Assembly: GCA_016713765.1 (NCBI GenBank)
Contig: JADJON010000001.1
Span: forward strand, 2,542,001-2,606,000
DNA length: 64,000 nt
From: Bacteroidota bacterium
GTDB taxonomy: Bacteria; Bacteroidota; Bacteroidia; AKYH767-A; 2013-40CM-41-45
Reading direction: 5' to 3'
Shown: positions 53,370 through 62,950 of the stretch, one piece after another
Position numbering within the stretch: position 1 is the first letter of the stretch
How the letters are laid out: every line of letters starts with the position of its first letter
Notes under the pieces: generated by a model
Told to the model about the DNA's origin: nothing
The model's database searches: none
Seen by the model: only the letters and a program-made list of their open reading frames with translations
Position numbers and translations under genes: made by a program

Positions 53370-54575
53370 ATGAAAAATCATACTGCAATTTGCACTAAAC
53401 TTTTTTTGGCGTTGCTTCTCGTTGTCAATGTACCATTTGCCAAAGCTTCCTATCGATGGTCCGTTAAAAATGACTTCCCGGGCGGCATTCGCAATGCAGC
53501 CGTAGGATTCAGCATCGGTAACACGGGATATCTTTGTACTGGATACGACGGTACATGGACAGTCACAGATTGCTGGTCGTATGATTTTCAAAACGACACC
53601 TGGACGCAAATCGCCGATCTGCCGGGTGTATCCCGATTTGCTGCGGCAGCATTCAGTGTTAATCAACAAGGATTTGTCGGATTCGGTTGGGCCAACCCGA
53701 GCGGCGGACAATTGGCCGATTTCTGGCGCTACAATCCTGTTACCAATTCATGGACCGCATTGGCAAATTTTCCCGGTGCTTCACGTTATACAGTTGTTAC
53801 TCTTGTGTTGAACGGTAAGGCGTATTGCGGGACGGGGTATCTTCCCTATACAAATGATTGGTGGGTGTATGATCCTGTCACCGATACCTGGACACAAAAA
53901 GCAAATTTTCCGGGTTCAGCCAGACAGAGTGCTTCAGGTTTCGCGCTCAATGGAATAGGTTACCTTGGACTTGGATATGACGGTGGTTGCAACGTCGACT
54001 TTTTCGCTTATGATCCAAACGTAAATAACTGGAATCAAGTCGCTGATTTTCCTGGTCCTGCGCGCTATGGAGCTGCCGCATTTACGCAGAATGGACTTGG
54101 TTATGTGGGCACAGGTGGAGATGGTGTTGACTTTTTCAGTGACTTCTTCTCCTATGATCCCGTATCTGATCAATGGTCCCCGATCGATTCACTACCGGGC
54201 CCAGGCTGCAGACATCCGGCAACCTTCTCGCTGAGCAACAAAGCCTATGTAGCCACCGGAATCGTACAAGGTGCAGATGGCTCCGATGCCGTATATGAGT
54301 ATGGACCATTTGATCCATCTGGAATTGAGGACATCAAGTCTCCGGTGGCTTCCTGGCAGATTGTTCAGAATGCTAACCTTCAATTATCACTCTCCATACC
54401 TGCAACTAGCCAACTACCATCACAAATAGAATTATTCAGTACGGAAGGGAAACTGATCTATAGTACCAAAGATTGCAGTTCCTTCAACTTCGCCCCCCAC
54501 CCGCAAACCATCTACCTCTACCGCCTCACCCATCCAGACGGATACGAGAAGGCCGGGAAGCTGGTGACGCGTTGA
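53370..54575 (+). CDS. secreted Kelch-repeat protein with T9SS sorting tail
   Basis: 401-residue protein with a signal peptide (about 1-26) and six Kelch-type blades, each about 50 residues with a GY-x-GTG or GYLGLG strand and a DxxxYDPxxxxW motif (DFWRYNPVTNSW, DWWVYDPVTDTW, FFSYDPVSDQW). The last 80 residues have a short beta-sandwich resembling a T9SS sorting domain, ending YLYRLTHPDGYEKAGKLVTR. It probably sits on the cell surface; ligand unknown. The 55-base upstream gap is AT-rich with no clear promoter. Confidence 0.8.
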   Translation: MKNHTAICTKLFLALLLVVNVPFAKASYRWSVKNDFPGGIRNAAVGFSIGNTGYLCTGYDGTWTVTDCWSYDFQNDTWTQIADLPGVSRFAAAAFSVNQQGFVGFGWANPSGGQLADFWRYNPVTNSWTALANFPGASRYTVVTLVLNGKAYCGTGYLPYTNDWWVYDPVTDTWTQKANFPGSARQSASGFALNGIGYLGLGYDGGCNVDFFAYDPNVNNWNQVADFPGPARYGAAAFTQNGLGYVGTGGDGVDFFSDFFSYDPVSDQWSPIDSLPGPGCRHPATFSLSNKAYVATGIVQGADGSDAVYEYGPFDPSGIEDIKSPVASWQIVQNANLQLSLSIPATSQLPSQIELFSTEGKLIYSTKDCSSFNFAPHPQTIYLYRLTHPDGYEKAGKLVTR

Positions 54576-55502
54576 TCAGCGAAGCAGTGTAATGGTACCG
54601 GTACGATTTCCGGAGGCCGACCGCAGCAGGTAGACATACAGACCTGTTTCGGCCGGCCTTCCTGCTATGGTGCCATCCCAGGAGGCCGTGACAGCGTCCT
54701 CGGCGTGATAGATCTCTTGTCCCCAGCGGTCAAAGACGAACAATTCATAGTGGTCGCAGGGCCGATAAACGGAGATGGCAAATCGTTCGTTCTTGCCATC
54801 GCCATTCGGTGTAAAAGCGTTCGGCACAAACAACCGCTCCCCGAGCGGCGACTCATAAACCGTCAGGTCGGAAACCGTATCGATACAGGCTGATTCTCCA
54901 TTTACCGTCAGCAACACCCGGTACGAACCGTTCGCCTGGTATTTGTGCACGGGTGTCTCCTGTAAGCTGATCGTACCGTCGCCGAAATCCCAACGATACG
55001 TCACCGCGTTGCGCGTGACATTGAAGAACTGCAATTCACCCGAACAACTATCAAGCTGCCAGTCGAAGGCCGCGCCTTTGTAGCTGGTGAAGGAAATGTC
55101 CTGCACCAGGGTATCCAGACATCCATAACGCGACCGTGCGATCAGGGTAACCGGAATGCTGCCGGCCTTTTCGTAGGTATGGCTGACATTTTCCCCGGAT
55201 GCTGTCGCGCCATCGCCGAACTCCCAGTCAAATGTCAGGGCATCCGCGGAACGGTTGTCGAACCGGACGGTGGAATCACATTCCGCGACTTCCCACGTGA
55301 AGTCGGCTACCGGCAATGGCGGAATGAAGAGCGCGGCGGAAGTGCTGCGGGCACAACCGGAATCGGTTACCGCTTCGAGCGTGATGGTATAGAGACCATC
55401 GTCAGCAAAAACGAAACTGGTGTCGCCGGCGGTCGCGTCCATGCCGTTTCCGAAATTCCACTGATAGGTGGAAGCATACGCTGAAGTATTCCGTGTTCGC
55501 AA
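54576..55502 (-). CDS. C-terminal half of amber-split PKD protein with type B T9SS (CHU_C) domain
   Basis: 308 codons in the same frame as the next upstream reading, after a TAG at 55536-55538. It holds PKD-type repeats (FDWEFGDGATASGENVSHTY, YRWDFGDGTISLQETPVHKY) and the gliding-motility-associated C-terminal domain (FVPNAFTPNGDGKNERF, LFVFDRWGQEIYHAED, ETGLYVYLLR) that targets proteins to the T9SS. The listed start is a TTG that is probably not used. Without the stop, the whole gene would be 54576-56912, about 778 codons. Confidence 0.7.
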   Translation of the reverse strand: MRTRNTSAYASTYQWNFGNGMDATAGDTSFVFADDGLYTITLEAVTDSGCARSTSAALFIPPLPVADFTWEVAECDSTVRFDNRSADALTFDWEFGDGATASGENVSHTYEKAGSIPVTLIARSRYGCLDTLVQDISFTSYKGAAFDWQLDSCSGELQFFNVTRNAVTYRWDFGDGTISLQETPVHKYQANGSYRVLLTVNGESACIDTVSDLTVYESPLGERLFVPNAFTPNGDGKNERFAISVYRPCDHYELFVFDRWGQEIYHAEDAVTASWDGTIAGRPAETGLYVYLLRSASGNRTGTITLLR

Positions 55503-55535
55503 CAGGAAGCTGCAGGTATCCAGCTCCAGGCTGAA

Positions 55536-56912
55536 CTAAGGCTCCGGAAGTTGCAAGACATGAATCAGTCGCGAGGTAGTATCGGTACAGCCCGAGTCGG
55601 TGGAGGCAATGAGCGTCACGTTATATTGACCGGGAGCGGCATACTGATGGGTAGCCGCTTCCGTAGGCGCGACCTGCCCGTCGCCGAATGTCCATTGCCA
55701 GTAATTCGAAGTTCCACCAATGCCGTAGGACGAGTCAATGAACGTAAAGACCGGTGAGCATCGCTGGTTTTGTATCCGGATTGCGGCATTGAATGGCGGG
55801 AAGGCTTTCACCAATCCATAGGCCGTGTCGTTGCAGGCCGGATCGATGGAAGAGTAAGCAATGAGCGTTGCTGTGTATTCGCCGGTATCCGGATATACCC
55901 AGGAAGGGTTCTCCAACGAAGAGGTATCATCACTCCGCAAAGGATCGCCGAAATCCCAAAAGTAGGTCGCTGCTCCTGCGCTGGTATTGACGAAGTCGGC
56001 CTGCAAGGAGCCGCAGGCGATCGTCGGCGAAAAGATGGACGCTACGGTGATGGTGGGACAAGGCACTACATTGACCTGGAAGTCTCGAAATGTTTCGCCG
56101 ATGTAGATGCCATTCCGGTATTCCTTTACGACGATGCCATAAACGAACTGACCGGTCATGTTCGGAGTCGCCTTTAACAAGCCTGACGAATAGTCGATGG
56201 TCATCGGCACTCCACCCATGAAATCGTTCATCGAATAGGGGGGCTGGAAAACTACCGGCTGATAAGGAGGATTGTTAGGGGGTGATGGAGCGGGATCGCC
56301 CGGATCTGCTCCCGCATAGGGAACAAACAAGGAGTAAACCAGCGAATCCCCGTCCGGGTCCGTGGCCGAATGATCAAAGGTGAACGGCACACCGGAACAG
56401 ATGAAGGTCGGCGGCAACAGGTTGAAATAAGGGCTGCTGTTGTCCTGCACGACCAGCGTATCCGGTACGGTGGCGAAGTAGGTAGCACCGGTCGATTGGA
56501 CGTTGGCCAGATTCAGGATAGTGGAATTCCGGCAACACCGCTGGTACGCAATCGTATAGCCGCCGCTGATCGGCGGTAGCAGCGTACTAAACTGATAGAC
56601 CGCGTATTCGTAGCAAACATTGGTTGGAGGGACCAGGCAGGGGCTGTTGATCGTGTTGGCGACAGCGCCGGAATTGGTGATGGTGGCATCCAGTGAAGCG
56701 ACCAGATCGCCGTTACTGTCAAAGATGCCAATGGCTGCCGGATTATCGAATCCGGCCTGTCCGTTGTAACAATCCCGGTAAACCGTGAGGGTGACCCGAT
56801 ATTGATTGCCGCCCAGGGAGAGATAGGACATTTCTCCACCGACAATGTGTGTTCCGTCTGCCGCTATTGCCAGCAATAAAAAGAACAACAGTATCCTGCA
56901 GAGACGGGACAT
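55536..56912 (-). CDS. N-terminal half of amber-split PKD/CHU_C protein
   Basis: 458 residues with a signal peptide and the THIVGGEMSYLSLGGNQYRV opening, which typifies a large Bacteroidota family of surface proteins; YRVTLTVYRDC and CCRNSTILNLANV follow. Two PKD repeats come after (YFWDFGDPLRSDDTSSLENP, YWQWTFGDGQVAPTEAATHQY). It ends LQLPEP then TAG, exactly where the next PKD domain begins (FSLELDTCSF). As read it lacks the T9SS signal, so the product would stay in the periplasm. A TATCTTTA box precedes it at about 56937-56944 (minus strand). Confidence 0.8.
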   Translation of the reverse strand: MSRLCRILLFFLLLAIAADGTHIVGGEMSYLSLGGNQYRVTLTVYRDCYNGQAGFDNPAAIGIFDSNGDLVASLDATITNSGAVANTINSPCLVPPTNVCYEYAVYQFSTLLPPISGGYTIAYQRCCRNSTILNLANVQSTGATYFATVPDTLVVQDNSSPYFNLLPPTFICSGVPFTFDHSATDPDGDSLVYSLFVPYAGADPGDPAPSPPNNPPYQPVVFQPPYSMNDFMGGVPMTIDYSSGLLKATPNMTGQFVYGIVVKEYRNGIYIGETFRDFQVNVVPCPTITVASIFSPTIACGSLQADFVNTSAGAATYFWDFGDPLRSDDTSSLENPSWVYPDTGEYTATLIAYSSIDPACNDTAYGLVKAFPPFNAAIRIQNQRCSPVFTFIDSSYGIGGTSNYWQWTFGDGQVAPTEAATHQYAAPGQYNVTLIASTDSGCTDTTSRLIHVLQLPEP

Positions 56913-56995
56913 GCGAAAGACGGGACTTGGAAAGCCACTAAAGATACGACACGCGAGCAGGCGGGGAAAGACCGGCTGATCAGTAAATTGTCAAA

Positions 56996-57934
56996 TCAAT
57001 CGCCGTAAATCGCGGTATTTGGGGCACCGGGCATTGTCTGCCAGCCGCGGTACATACCTTCTGAATTAAAGATCAGAACCGGAACACCGGTACGGTCCAG
57101 GGCGATCAGCCCCCCTTCTCCACCGGCCGGTTTCAATTTATGCATGACCACCTCTTCACAGGCTTGCCGGAGCGTCATGCCTTTGTATTCCATGAGACAA
57201 GCGACATCGTACGCGGCAACGGCCCGGATGAAATATTCTCCGTGGCCGGTACAGGAAACCGCGCAGGTCGTGTTATCGGCCCAGGTGCCGGCGCCTATGA
57301 GGGGGCTGTCGCCGATTCTGCCAAAGCGTTTGTTGGTCATTCCACCGGTGGAAGTCGCCGCGGCTACATTGCCAGCGTTATCGAGCGCCACAGCACCAAC
57401 GGTTCCGAATTTCTTATCGTCCCGGTGATCCAACTGGACAACACCTTCGCGCATGGCTTCCTGCCATTGGTCGTACCGTTGCCGGGTGAAAAAGTAGTCT
57501 TCGGGTTCAAACGCAATCGCGCGGCTTTTCGCGAATTGCTCCGCACCTGCCCCGGCCAGCAACACATGTTCCGAATGCTCCATGACAGCACGCGCGAGTC
57601 GTACCGGATTCCGAACACCGCTCACAGACGCAACCGCTCCGGCCGCGCGTGAATTGCCGAGCATCACCGCGGCATCCAGCTCGTGTTTACCCTCGTTGGT
57701 GAACACGGCCCCTCTTCCGGCATTGAAGAGCGGACAGTCTTCCAGTGATTCGACGGCAGCGACAACCGCGTCAAGAGAAGATCCGCCGGCCTGCAGGATG
57801 TTGTAGCCGGATTCCAACGCAGCCTTCAAAGCATGGTGGTATTCTTTCTCCTGTTCCGGACGCATGACGCTTCTCAGAATGGTGCCTGCTCCTCCATGAA
57901 TCGCGATAGCCGGACGAAATTGCTGGGTCGACAT
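56996..57934 (-). CDS. isoaspartyl peptidase/L-asparaginase (Ntn hydrolase)
   Basis: 312-residue plant-type asparaginase that self-cleaves to expose a catalytic Thr. AIHGGAGTI at the front, GRGAVFTNEGKHELDAAVM, the cleavage site FG|TVGAVALD near residue 176, then STGGMTNKRFGRIGDSPLIGAGTWAD. It hydrolyses isoaspartyl dipeptides or asparagine. No signal peptide is seen. Position among secreted proteins looks incidental. A TTTCTTTG box just upstream is a weak promoter match. Confidence 0.93.
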   Translation of the reverse strand: MSTQQFRPAIAIHGGAGTILRSVMRPEQEKEYHHALKAALESGYNILQAGGSSLDAVVAAVESLEDCPLFNAGRGAVFTNEGKHELDAAVMLGNSRAAGAVASVSGVRNPVRLARAVMEHSEHVLLAGAGAEQFAKSRAIAFEPEDYFFTRQRYDQWQEAMREGVVQLDHRDDKKFGTVGAVALDNAGNVAAATSTGGMTNKRFGRIGDSPLIGAGTWADNTTCAVSCTGHGEYFIRAVAAYDVACLMEYKGMTLRQACEEVVMHKLKPAGGEGGLIALDRTGVPVLIFNSEGMYRGWQTMPGAPNTAIYGD

Positions 57935-58254
57935 AGTCCCGCAAAGAAACGAAGCTGAAATCGAACTGGGATCAGATTACAGGAAAATGAAGAAATACCC
58001 GTTCCGGGAACACCATTTCAGCCGAAAATAGGAACGAGCACAGGTGCTGTACCCCCTTGCCTTGGACTTGGAATTCATGATTCCTCCCACTTAGTTCTTT
58101 GAATTCTTTAAAAAAACGAGGCTTCACCCTCAATCCTGAATATTTGATCGGAAAGCCGTCACAACCTTACATTTTCAATTGAGCCCGTTTCTCTCGCAAA
58201 TCGGGGTATATCACGCGGGGTACTTTGCAATCGTTGTTTATCTGCGAAGACACC
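57935..58254. other. intergenic region with no supported gene
   Basis: These 320 bases separate the divergent asparaginase and barrel-protein genes. I see no ORF, repeat or clear hairpin. Candidate -7 matches are weak: TACTTTG near 58221 for the plus strand. Confidence 0.5.
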
Positions 58255-60243
58255 ATGATGAAAAAACTCTACACCCTCGCGCTGCTGACCTGCTGCTACC
58301 TGCTGACCGGTTCCGCTTTCGCTCAGCTCCCGAACCTTCGGGGGATCTACGTGAATCAATTCAGCTCCATCCTCGGCAATACCGCCAAGGAAGACAGCCT
58401 TTTCAAGTACGCGCAAGACAGCTCGTTCAACTACCTGGCGTTTTACGACCTGCATTCCTTTGACCTGACGAATACGACCAAAGCCAATCAACTGGCTTCG
58501 TTCCTGCGTCGTGGTCGTGAACAATACGGTATTCCGTACATGGGTGCCGTGGGCGAATCCTGGAACTTCTTCGTGAACAAAATGAAGCCGTACCAGAACA
58601 GCCGGTCGAACGTGAACGAACGTTTCAATGTCTTCAACGTGGAATTCGAATTCTGGACCAGTTCATCCGTGAATTCTGGCGGATACTATTGTACCCAGTA
58701 TCTGCAACCTGCAGGATGCAACTGCGATACCGCCGGGGCTTTTAAATTCTACAAAGACCTCCTCCGTAAAGTAGACTCCCTGGCCACTTCGCTGAACGTC
58801 CTTTCCGAAACCTATGTAGGCTGGTTCAATGCAGGACAGGCAAAAGAACTCCAACCGCTGGTTGACCGTATCCTGGTGCATGCCTACCGGCTTGATCCTT
58901 CCTCCGTCTTTGGTTACAGCAAGACGCGACTGGGTTATCTCGCAGGAAACAACCTCCCGGTGAATGTCGTACCGATCTTCTCTTCCGAACCCGATTTCAT
59001 GGGCAGTGGCTGGATCCAGTCGCATGCGCAGATCGAAGCTTACAACAAATACCTGACTGATTACAACGCAGACAACTCCGCCTGGAAAGCGCACATCAAC
59101 CTTCAGGGATACCAATGGTTCTGCTACGGCTATATGCCGAAACCCGTCCCCGGTACCGGTGGTGCCACCACGACCTTCAATCCGATCATTACCGCCAGTG
59201 GCAGTACCAGCTTCTGCATCGGTGGCGGCGTAGGTTTGGCTGCGAGCACGGGCGACAGCTACCTCTGGTCCAACGGCGCAACCACGCCATCCATTTCGGT
59301 ATCCACGGCCGGAACCTATACCTGTCGGGTTACCAAAGCAGGTGTCTCCGCGACCACTCCGGCGGTGACCGTTACAGTCTTCAATGCCCCGAGTGTCGTG
59401 ATGACGGTCGGCGCGCCGCTTTCGGCCAGTGTACCGCTGACCGCGAACGCGGCTGCGGGAAGCGGAACGATCAGCAGCTACCAGTGGTTGCTCAATGGAA
59501 GCACGATCGGGAACGCGATCGGCGCGGGCTATGACGCGACGGCTTCCGGCAACTACAGTGTGCGGGTGACCAACAGCAATGGTTGCTCCGCAACATCGGC
59601 AAGCCAGTCGGTCTCCGTACCCGTAACCGTTGCCTGTCAGTTGACCGCTCCCAGCGGCCTCACCTCTACCATCCTCTCCTCTACCAGCGTGAAGGTCACC
59701 TGGAACGCCGTTTCGCAATGTGATACCATCGTGGTCCGCTACAAGCGGGAAGGCACCAATACGTACAACTATATCCGGATGCCGTACAGCAACCAGACCT
59801 CGACCACCATCAACAACCTGACGGCCGGCGCGCGTTATTCCTGGCGCGTAAAAACGGTTTGCGGCACCACTTCGAGTTCGTATTCGAGCAAGAAGTACTT
59901 CACGCCGATGAACGCATCCGAACTCCCGCACAACGAACTGGCGCTTCGCCGGCTCGACGATGGCACCGAACTCGAGTCGCGTGAACTGGGCATCGATCTC
60001 TCCGTTTATCCGAATCCTGCCGACTACCAGGTGAAACTGTACTTCCTTGCCGAGGAAGAGGCAAACGCGCAAGTCGACATCTTTGACCTCAACGGAAGAA
60101 TCGTCCTGAGTCAGCAAGTCCAGTCGGTCGAAGGCGACAACTTCGTGATGCTGGAAACCAGCCAACTGCTGCCCGGACTGTATGTAGTGAGCGTCCGCAC
60201 CACCGACACATTCTACTCGGCCCGCCTGAGCGTGAACCATTGA
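58255..60243 (+). CDS. secreted putative (beta/alpha)8-barrel protein with Ig, FN3 and T9SS domains
   Basis: 662-residue secreted protein. Signal peptide (1-25), an N-terminal region of about 270 residues with eight beta-strand-like segments spaced as in a TIM barrel (RGIYVN, FNYLAFYDL, GIPYMGAVGE, FNVFNVEFEFW, SETYVGW, DRILVHAY, NVVPIFSSEP, INLQGYQWF), then an Ig-like SVTL-type repeat, an FN3 domain (APSGLTSTIL to WRVKTVCG) and a T9SS type A sorting domain (SVYPNPADYQVKLYF). Acidic residues end strands 3, 4 and 7, so a glycosidase-like role is plausible; I do not recognise the family. Paralogous to the next gene. Confidence 0.75.
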   Translation: MMKKLYTLALLTCCYLLTGSAFAQLPNLRGIYVNQFSSILGNTAKEDSLFKYAQDSSFNYLAFYDLHSFDLTNTTKANQLASFLRRGREQYGIPYMGAVGESWNFFVNKMKPYQNSRSNVNERFNVFNVEFEFWTSSSVNSGGYYCTQYLQPAGCNCDTAGAFKFYKDLLRKVDSLATSLNVLSETYVGWFNAGQAKELQPLVDRILVHAYRLDPSSVFGYSKTRLGYLAGNNLPVNVVPIFSSEPDFMGSGWIQSHAQIEAYNKYLTDYNADNSAWKAHINLQGYQWFCYGYMPKPVPGTGGATTTFNPIITASGSTSFCIGGGVGLAASTGDSYLWSNGATTPSISVSTAGTYTCRVTKAGVSATTPAVTVTVFNAPSVVMTVGAPLSASVPLTANAAAGSGTISSYQWLLNGSTIGNAIGAGYDATASGNYSVRVTNSNGCSATSASQSVSVPVTVACQLTAPSGLTSTILSSTSVKVTWNAVSQCDTIVVRYKREGTNTYNYIRMPYSNQTSTTINNLTAGARYSWRVKTVCGTTSSSYSSKKYFTPMNASELPHNELALRRLDDGTELESRELGIDLSVYPNPADYQVKLYFLAEEEANAQVDIFDLNGRIVLSQQVQSVEGDNFVMLETSQLLPGLYVVSVRTTDTFYSARLSVNH

Positions 60244-60263
60244 TCGCCAAACGAATCCATCCA

Positions 60264-60290
60264 AAAAGCCCGGGAAATCCCGGGCTTTTT
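60264..60290 (+). terminator. intrinsic terminator after the first barrel gene
   Basis: AAAAAGCCCGGG, loop AAAT, CCCGGGCTTTTT. Symmetric, so active in either direction. Confidence 0.85.
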
Positions 60291-60607
60291 GCTTTTCCCC
60301 AAATTTTAACATTTCGAGTTATCAACACACCAAGTGGTCGAGTTTCATTTTTCTTCCAAATTGTTGTGCTTTTCAAGGAGAAAAAAGCCTTCAAATTTTT
60401 AAAAATTGGAGGTTAGGTGAACCGGGAGTCAACATCGTTAATATCCATTTTTGCCTCAGAATCACGAGGATAAACGCTGATTATCTTCGCTCCCGCTGAA
60501 TTCAGGAGGTCCGGGCATTGCGACTAACCCGGATGAGTGATGACCGCAAGGTCAGTGGTTCGGATCAACGGAATCGGCAAACACACACACTCAGGAAAAT
60601 CAACAAC
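60291..60607. other. intergenic region upstream of the second barrel gene
   Basis: AT-rich at first, then GC-richer. Weak promoter-like boxes only: TATCTTCG at 60483-60490, with a TTTTTG further upstream at an unusual distance. No ORF is supported. Confidence 0.5.
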
Positions 60608-62932
60608 ATGGTTCAATTGCTGAAGCGCATCTTTCCCCTGGTATTCGGGCTGGTACTGGGAGCAGGTTTGACAGCCAATGCACAAACGAGCAACTTCCGG
60701 TCGCTGTACCTGAAGGATGTAGACGTTTGGTGCGGCAACACCACGACGGAGAATACCATCCTCAATTATTGTTCGGGGAATGGTTTCAACTACATCATCT
60801 TCTACGATCTGGGGTCGTTCGACTTCAGCAGCACCACCAAAAAGAACCAACTCGCCGCTTTCATGAGCCGTGCCCGTCAGAACTACGGGATCACGCAATT
60901 CGGCGCATCGGGGGAGGTTTATTCTTTCTTCCGGGATTACATCATTCCCTATAACAACGGCCGTACCTCCAGCGCGGAGAAATTCGAAGTATTCAATTTC
61001 GAATTCGAGTGGTGGGTATCGTCCAGCGTAGCCAGCCTCTATTGCAGCAAGTATCTCACCCCGAACGGTTACTCCTGTGATTCCGCCGGTGCCTGGCGTT
61101 TTTCCTGGAACGAGTTCAAGAAAATCGATTCGGCAGCCGCAGCTAACGGCCGCATTTCCGAGTACTACCTGGGCTGGCCCACGACCGGACATATGCAGCA
61201 GGTGGTAAGCCGCACCGACCGGTTGTTGCTCCACGCTTACCGTCCGACGGATGTGGACGTTTACTCTTATTCGCGCAACCGCCTGATCGACGCCGCGTCG
61301 ACTTCCGCAACCGTCACCATCCTCCCGATCTTTTCTTCGGAACCCTCCTTCATGGGACCGTGGCTTGCTTCCAACTCGGTAACCAAGCCGTACACGACCT
61401 ACTCCAATGCTTACCTTGCCGAAACCGGTTCCTGGAAATCGCGGATCAGCCTGCAGGGTTATACCTGGTTCCATTACGGTTATATGCCCGCCACCACGAG
61501 CGCGGTAGCTACCATTACGACCAGTGGTCCGACCACCTTCTGTTCCGGCGGCTCGGTTACACTGACGGCCAATTCAGGATCCGCTTATCTCTGGAGCCCG
61601 GGTGGACAAACCACCCGCTCGATCACGGTCAGCAGTTCGGGTTCTTATACAGTTCGCGTTACCAATGCTTCGGGCGCAAGCGCTACGTCATCGCCGGTTG
61701 TCGTTAATGCCTCCGGTACCGGTACTACGCCTACGATCACCGCAAGCGGTCCCACGACCTTCTGTCCGGGCAGCAGTGTAACGCTCACCGCCAGTTCTGG
61801 TTCGACCTATCGCTGGTCCACCGGTGCCACTACGCAATCCATCAACGTTACCACGTCGGGCAACTACAACGTTACGGTCACCTCGGGTGGCTGCTCCGGC
61901 ACCTCATCCAATACGGCTGTTACGGTTACCTCCACCTACCCGACTCCGACGATCACCTCCAGCGGCACCACGGCCATTTGCCAGGGAACGGCGATTACGC
62001 TGACCAGCACCTCGGCCAACGGTTATCTCTGGTCGAACGGCGCTACGTCGCGTTCCATCGTGGTCAGTTCAGCCGGCACGTACTGGGTACGCGCCTATGG
62101 CGGACCGAGTTGTTTCGCGCAATCGTCCAATTACACCACGACGCTGCTTTCTCCTCCCGCAACCCCGACCATTACCGCCAGCGGATCTACAACCCTGACG
62201 GCATCGCATACGAGTGTTGTGCTGACTTCAAGCAGCGCCAACGCCTACAACTGGTCGAACGGTTCCGCTACGCGCAGCGTCACGATTACCACCCAGGGAT
62301 CGTATCGTGTGACCATCACCGGCTCGAACGGCTGCAAAGCCACCTCGAACGCCGTGAACGTTTCCGCGAACGGCTGCACCCCGCCGACTGCTCCTTCCAT
62401 TACGTTGAGCGGATCGAACATTCTGGCCTCCGGTCAGACGGTAACGCTTACTTCCACGACTGCCGGCGGATACCTGTGGTCCAACGGCGCTACGACACGT
62501 TCGATTACAGTCAGTACGGCCGGAACCTATTCGGTACGCGCTTACAGTGGCGGTAACTGCTTCTCGACCTCACTTCCGGTCTCCGTCTATGTCGTACAAT
62601 CACTGCCCCCGGTTCCGACGGGCAACGACCCGATGATCAGCGACGCGCTGCGACTCAATCCGGACCAGGTCAGCACCGGCAGGAACATGATCGCGTTCCC
62701 TAACCCGGCGGCCGACCTTTTGCAAATCGACTTTGAAAGCGTGAATGAATCCGAGAATTTCCAGATCTCGCTGATCGACCTTTCGGGTCGCCAGGTGATT
62801 CGTCAGCAGGTGAATTCAATAACCGGCCTTAACCGGATCGGCCTCAACGTCGCGGACCTGCCGCGTGGGGTCTATTTCGCTTACCTGGCTGGTGACCGTA
62901 CTACCGATTATGTGAAGGTGGTTCTTCAGTAA
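60608..62932 (+). CDS. secreted putative (beta/alpha)8-barrel protein with five Ig-like repeats and T9SS domain
   Basis: 774-residue paralogue of the previous gene. Signal peptide (1-27); a barrel-like region to about 295 with FNYIIFYDLGSFDFSSTTKKNQLAAF, QFGASGEVYSFF, FEVFNFEFEWWVSSS, LLLHAYRPTD, ILPIFSSEPSFMGPW and ISLQGYTWFHYGYMPA, each with a counterpart in the first protein. Five Ig-like repeats of about 75 residues follow (ITASGPTTFCPGSSVTLTAS, YLWSNGATTRSITVS), then a type A sorting domain (AFPNPAADLLQIDF, LPRGVYFAYL). The ATG at 60608 begins the signal; the reading from 60518 is rejected. A palindromic terminator follows. Confidence 0.78.
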   Translation: MVQLLKRIFPLVFGLVLGAGLTANAQTSNFRSLYLKDVDVWCGNTTTENTILNYCSGNGFNYIIFYDLGSFDFSSTTKKNQLAAFMSRARQNYGITQFGASGEVYSFFRDYIIPYNNGRTSSAEKFEVFNFEFEWWVSSSVASLYCSKYLTPNGYSCDSAGAWRFSWNEFKKIDSAAAANGRISEYYLGWPTTGHMQQVVSRTDRLLLHAYRPTDVDVYSYSRNRLIDAASTSATVTILPIFSSEPSFMGPWLASNSVTKPYTTYSNAYLAETGSWKSRISLQGYTWFHYGYMPATTSAVATITTSGPTTFCSGGSVTLTANSGSAYLWSPGGQTTRSITVSSSGSYTVRVTNASGASATSSPVVVNASGTGTTPTITASGPTTFCPGSSVTLTASSGSTYRWSTGATTQSINVTTSGNYNVTVTSGGCSGTSSNTAVTVTSTYPTPTITSSGTTAICQGTAITLTSTSANGYLWSNGATSRSIVVSSAGTYWVRAYGGPSCFAQSSNYTTTLLSPPATPTITASGSTTLTASHTSVVLTSSSANAYNWSNGSATRSVTITTQGSYRVTITGSNGCKATSNAVNVSANGCTPPTAPSITLSGSNILASGQTVTLTSTTAGGYLWSNGATTRSITVSTAGTYSVRAYSGGNCFSTSLPVSVYVVQSLPPVPTGNDPMISDALRLNPDQVSTGRNMIAFPNPAADLLQIDFESVNESENFQISLIDLSGRQVIRQQVNSITGLNRIGLNVADLPRGVYFAYLAGDRTTDYVKVVLQ

Positions 62933-62950
62933 TCGGTCATTTTGGAAATG

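Noticed and set aside
54576..56912. Frameshift as the cause of the split PKD gene
   Set aside because: Both halves are in the same reading frame; only a TAG separates them, so a nonsense codon rather than an indel explains it.
60518..60607. Upstream extension of the second barrel gene
   Set aside because: The added residues precede a clear signal peptide and show no signal or domain character.
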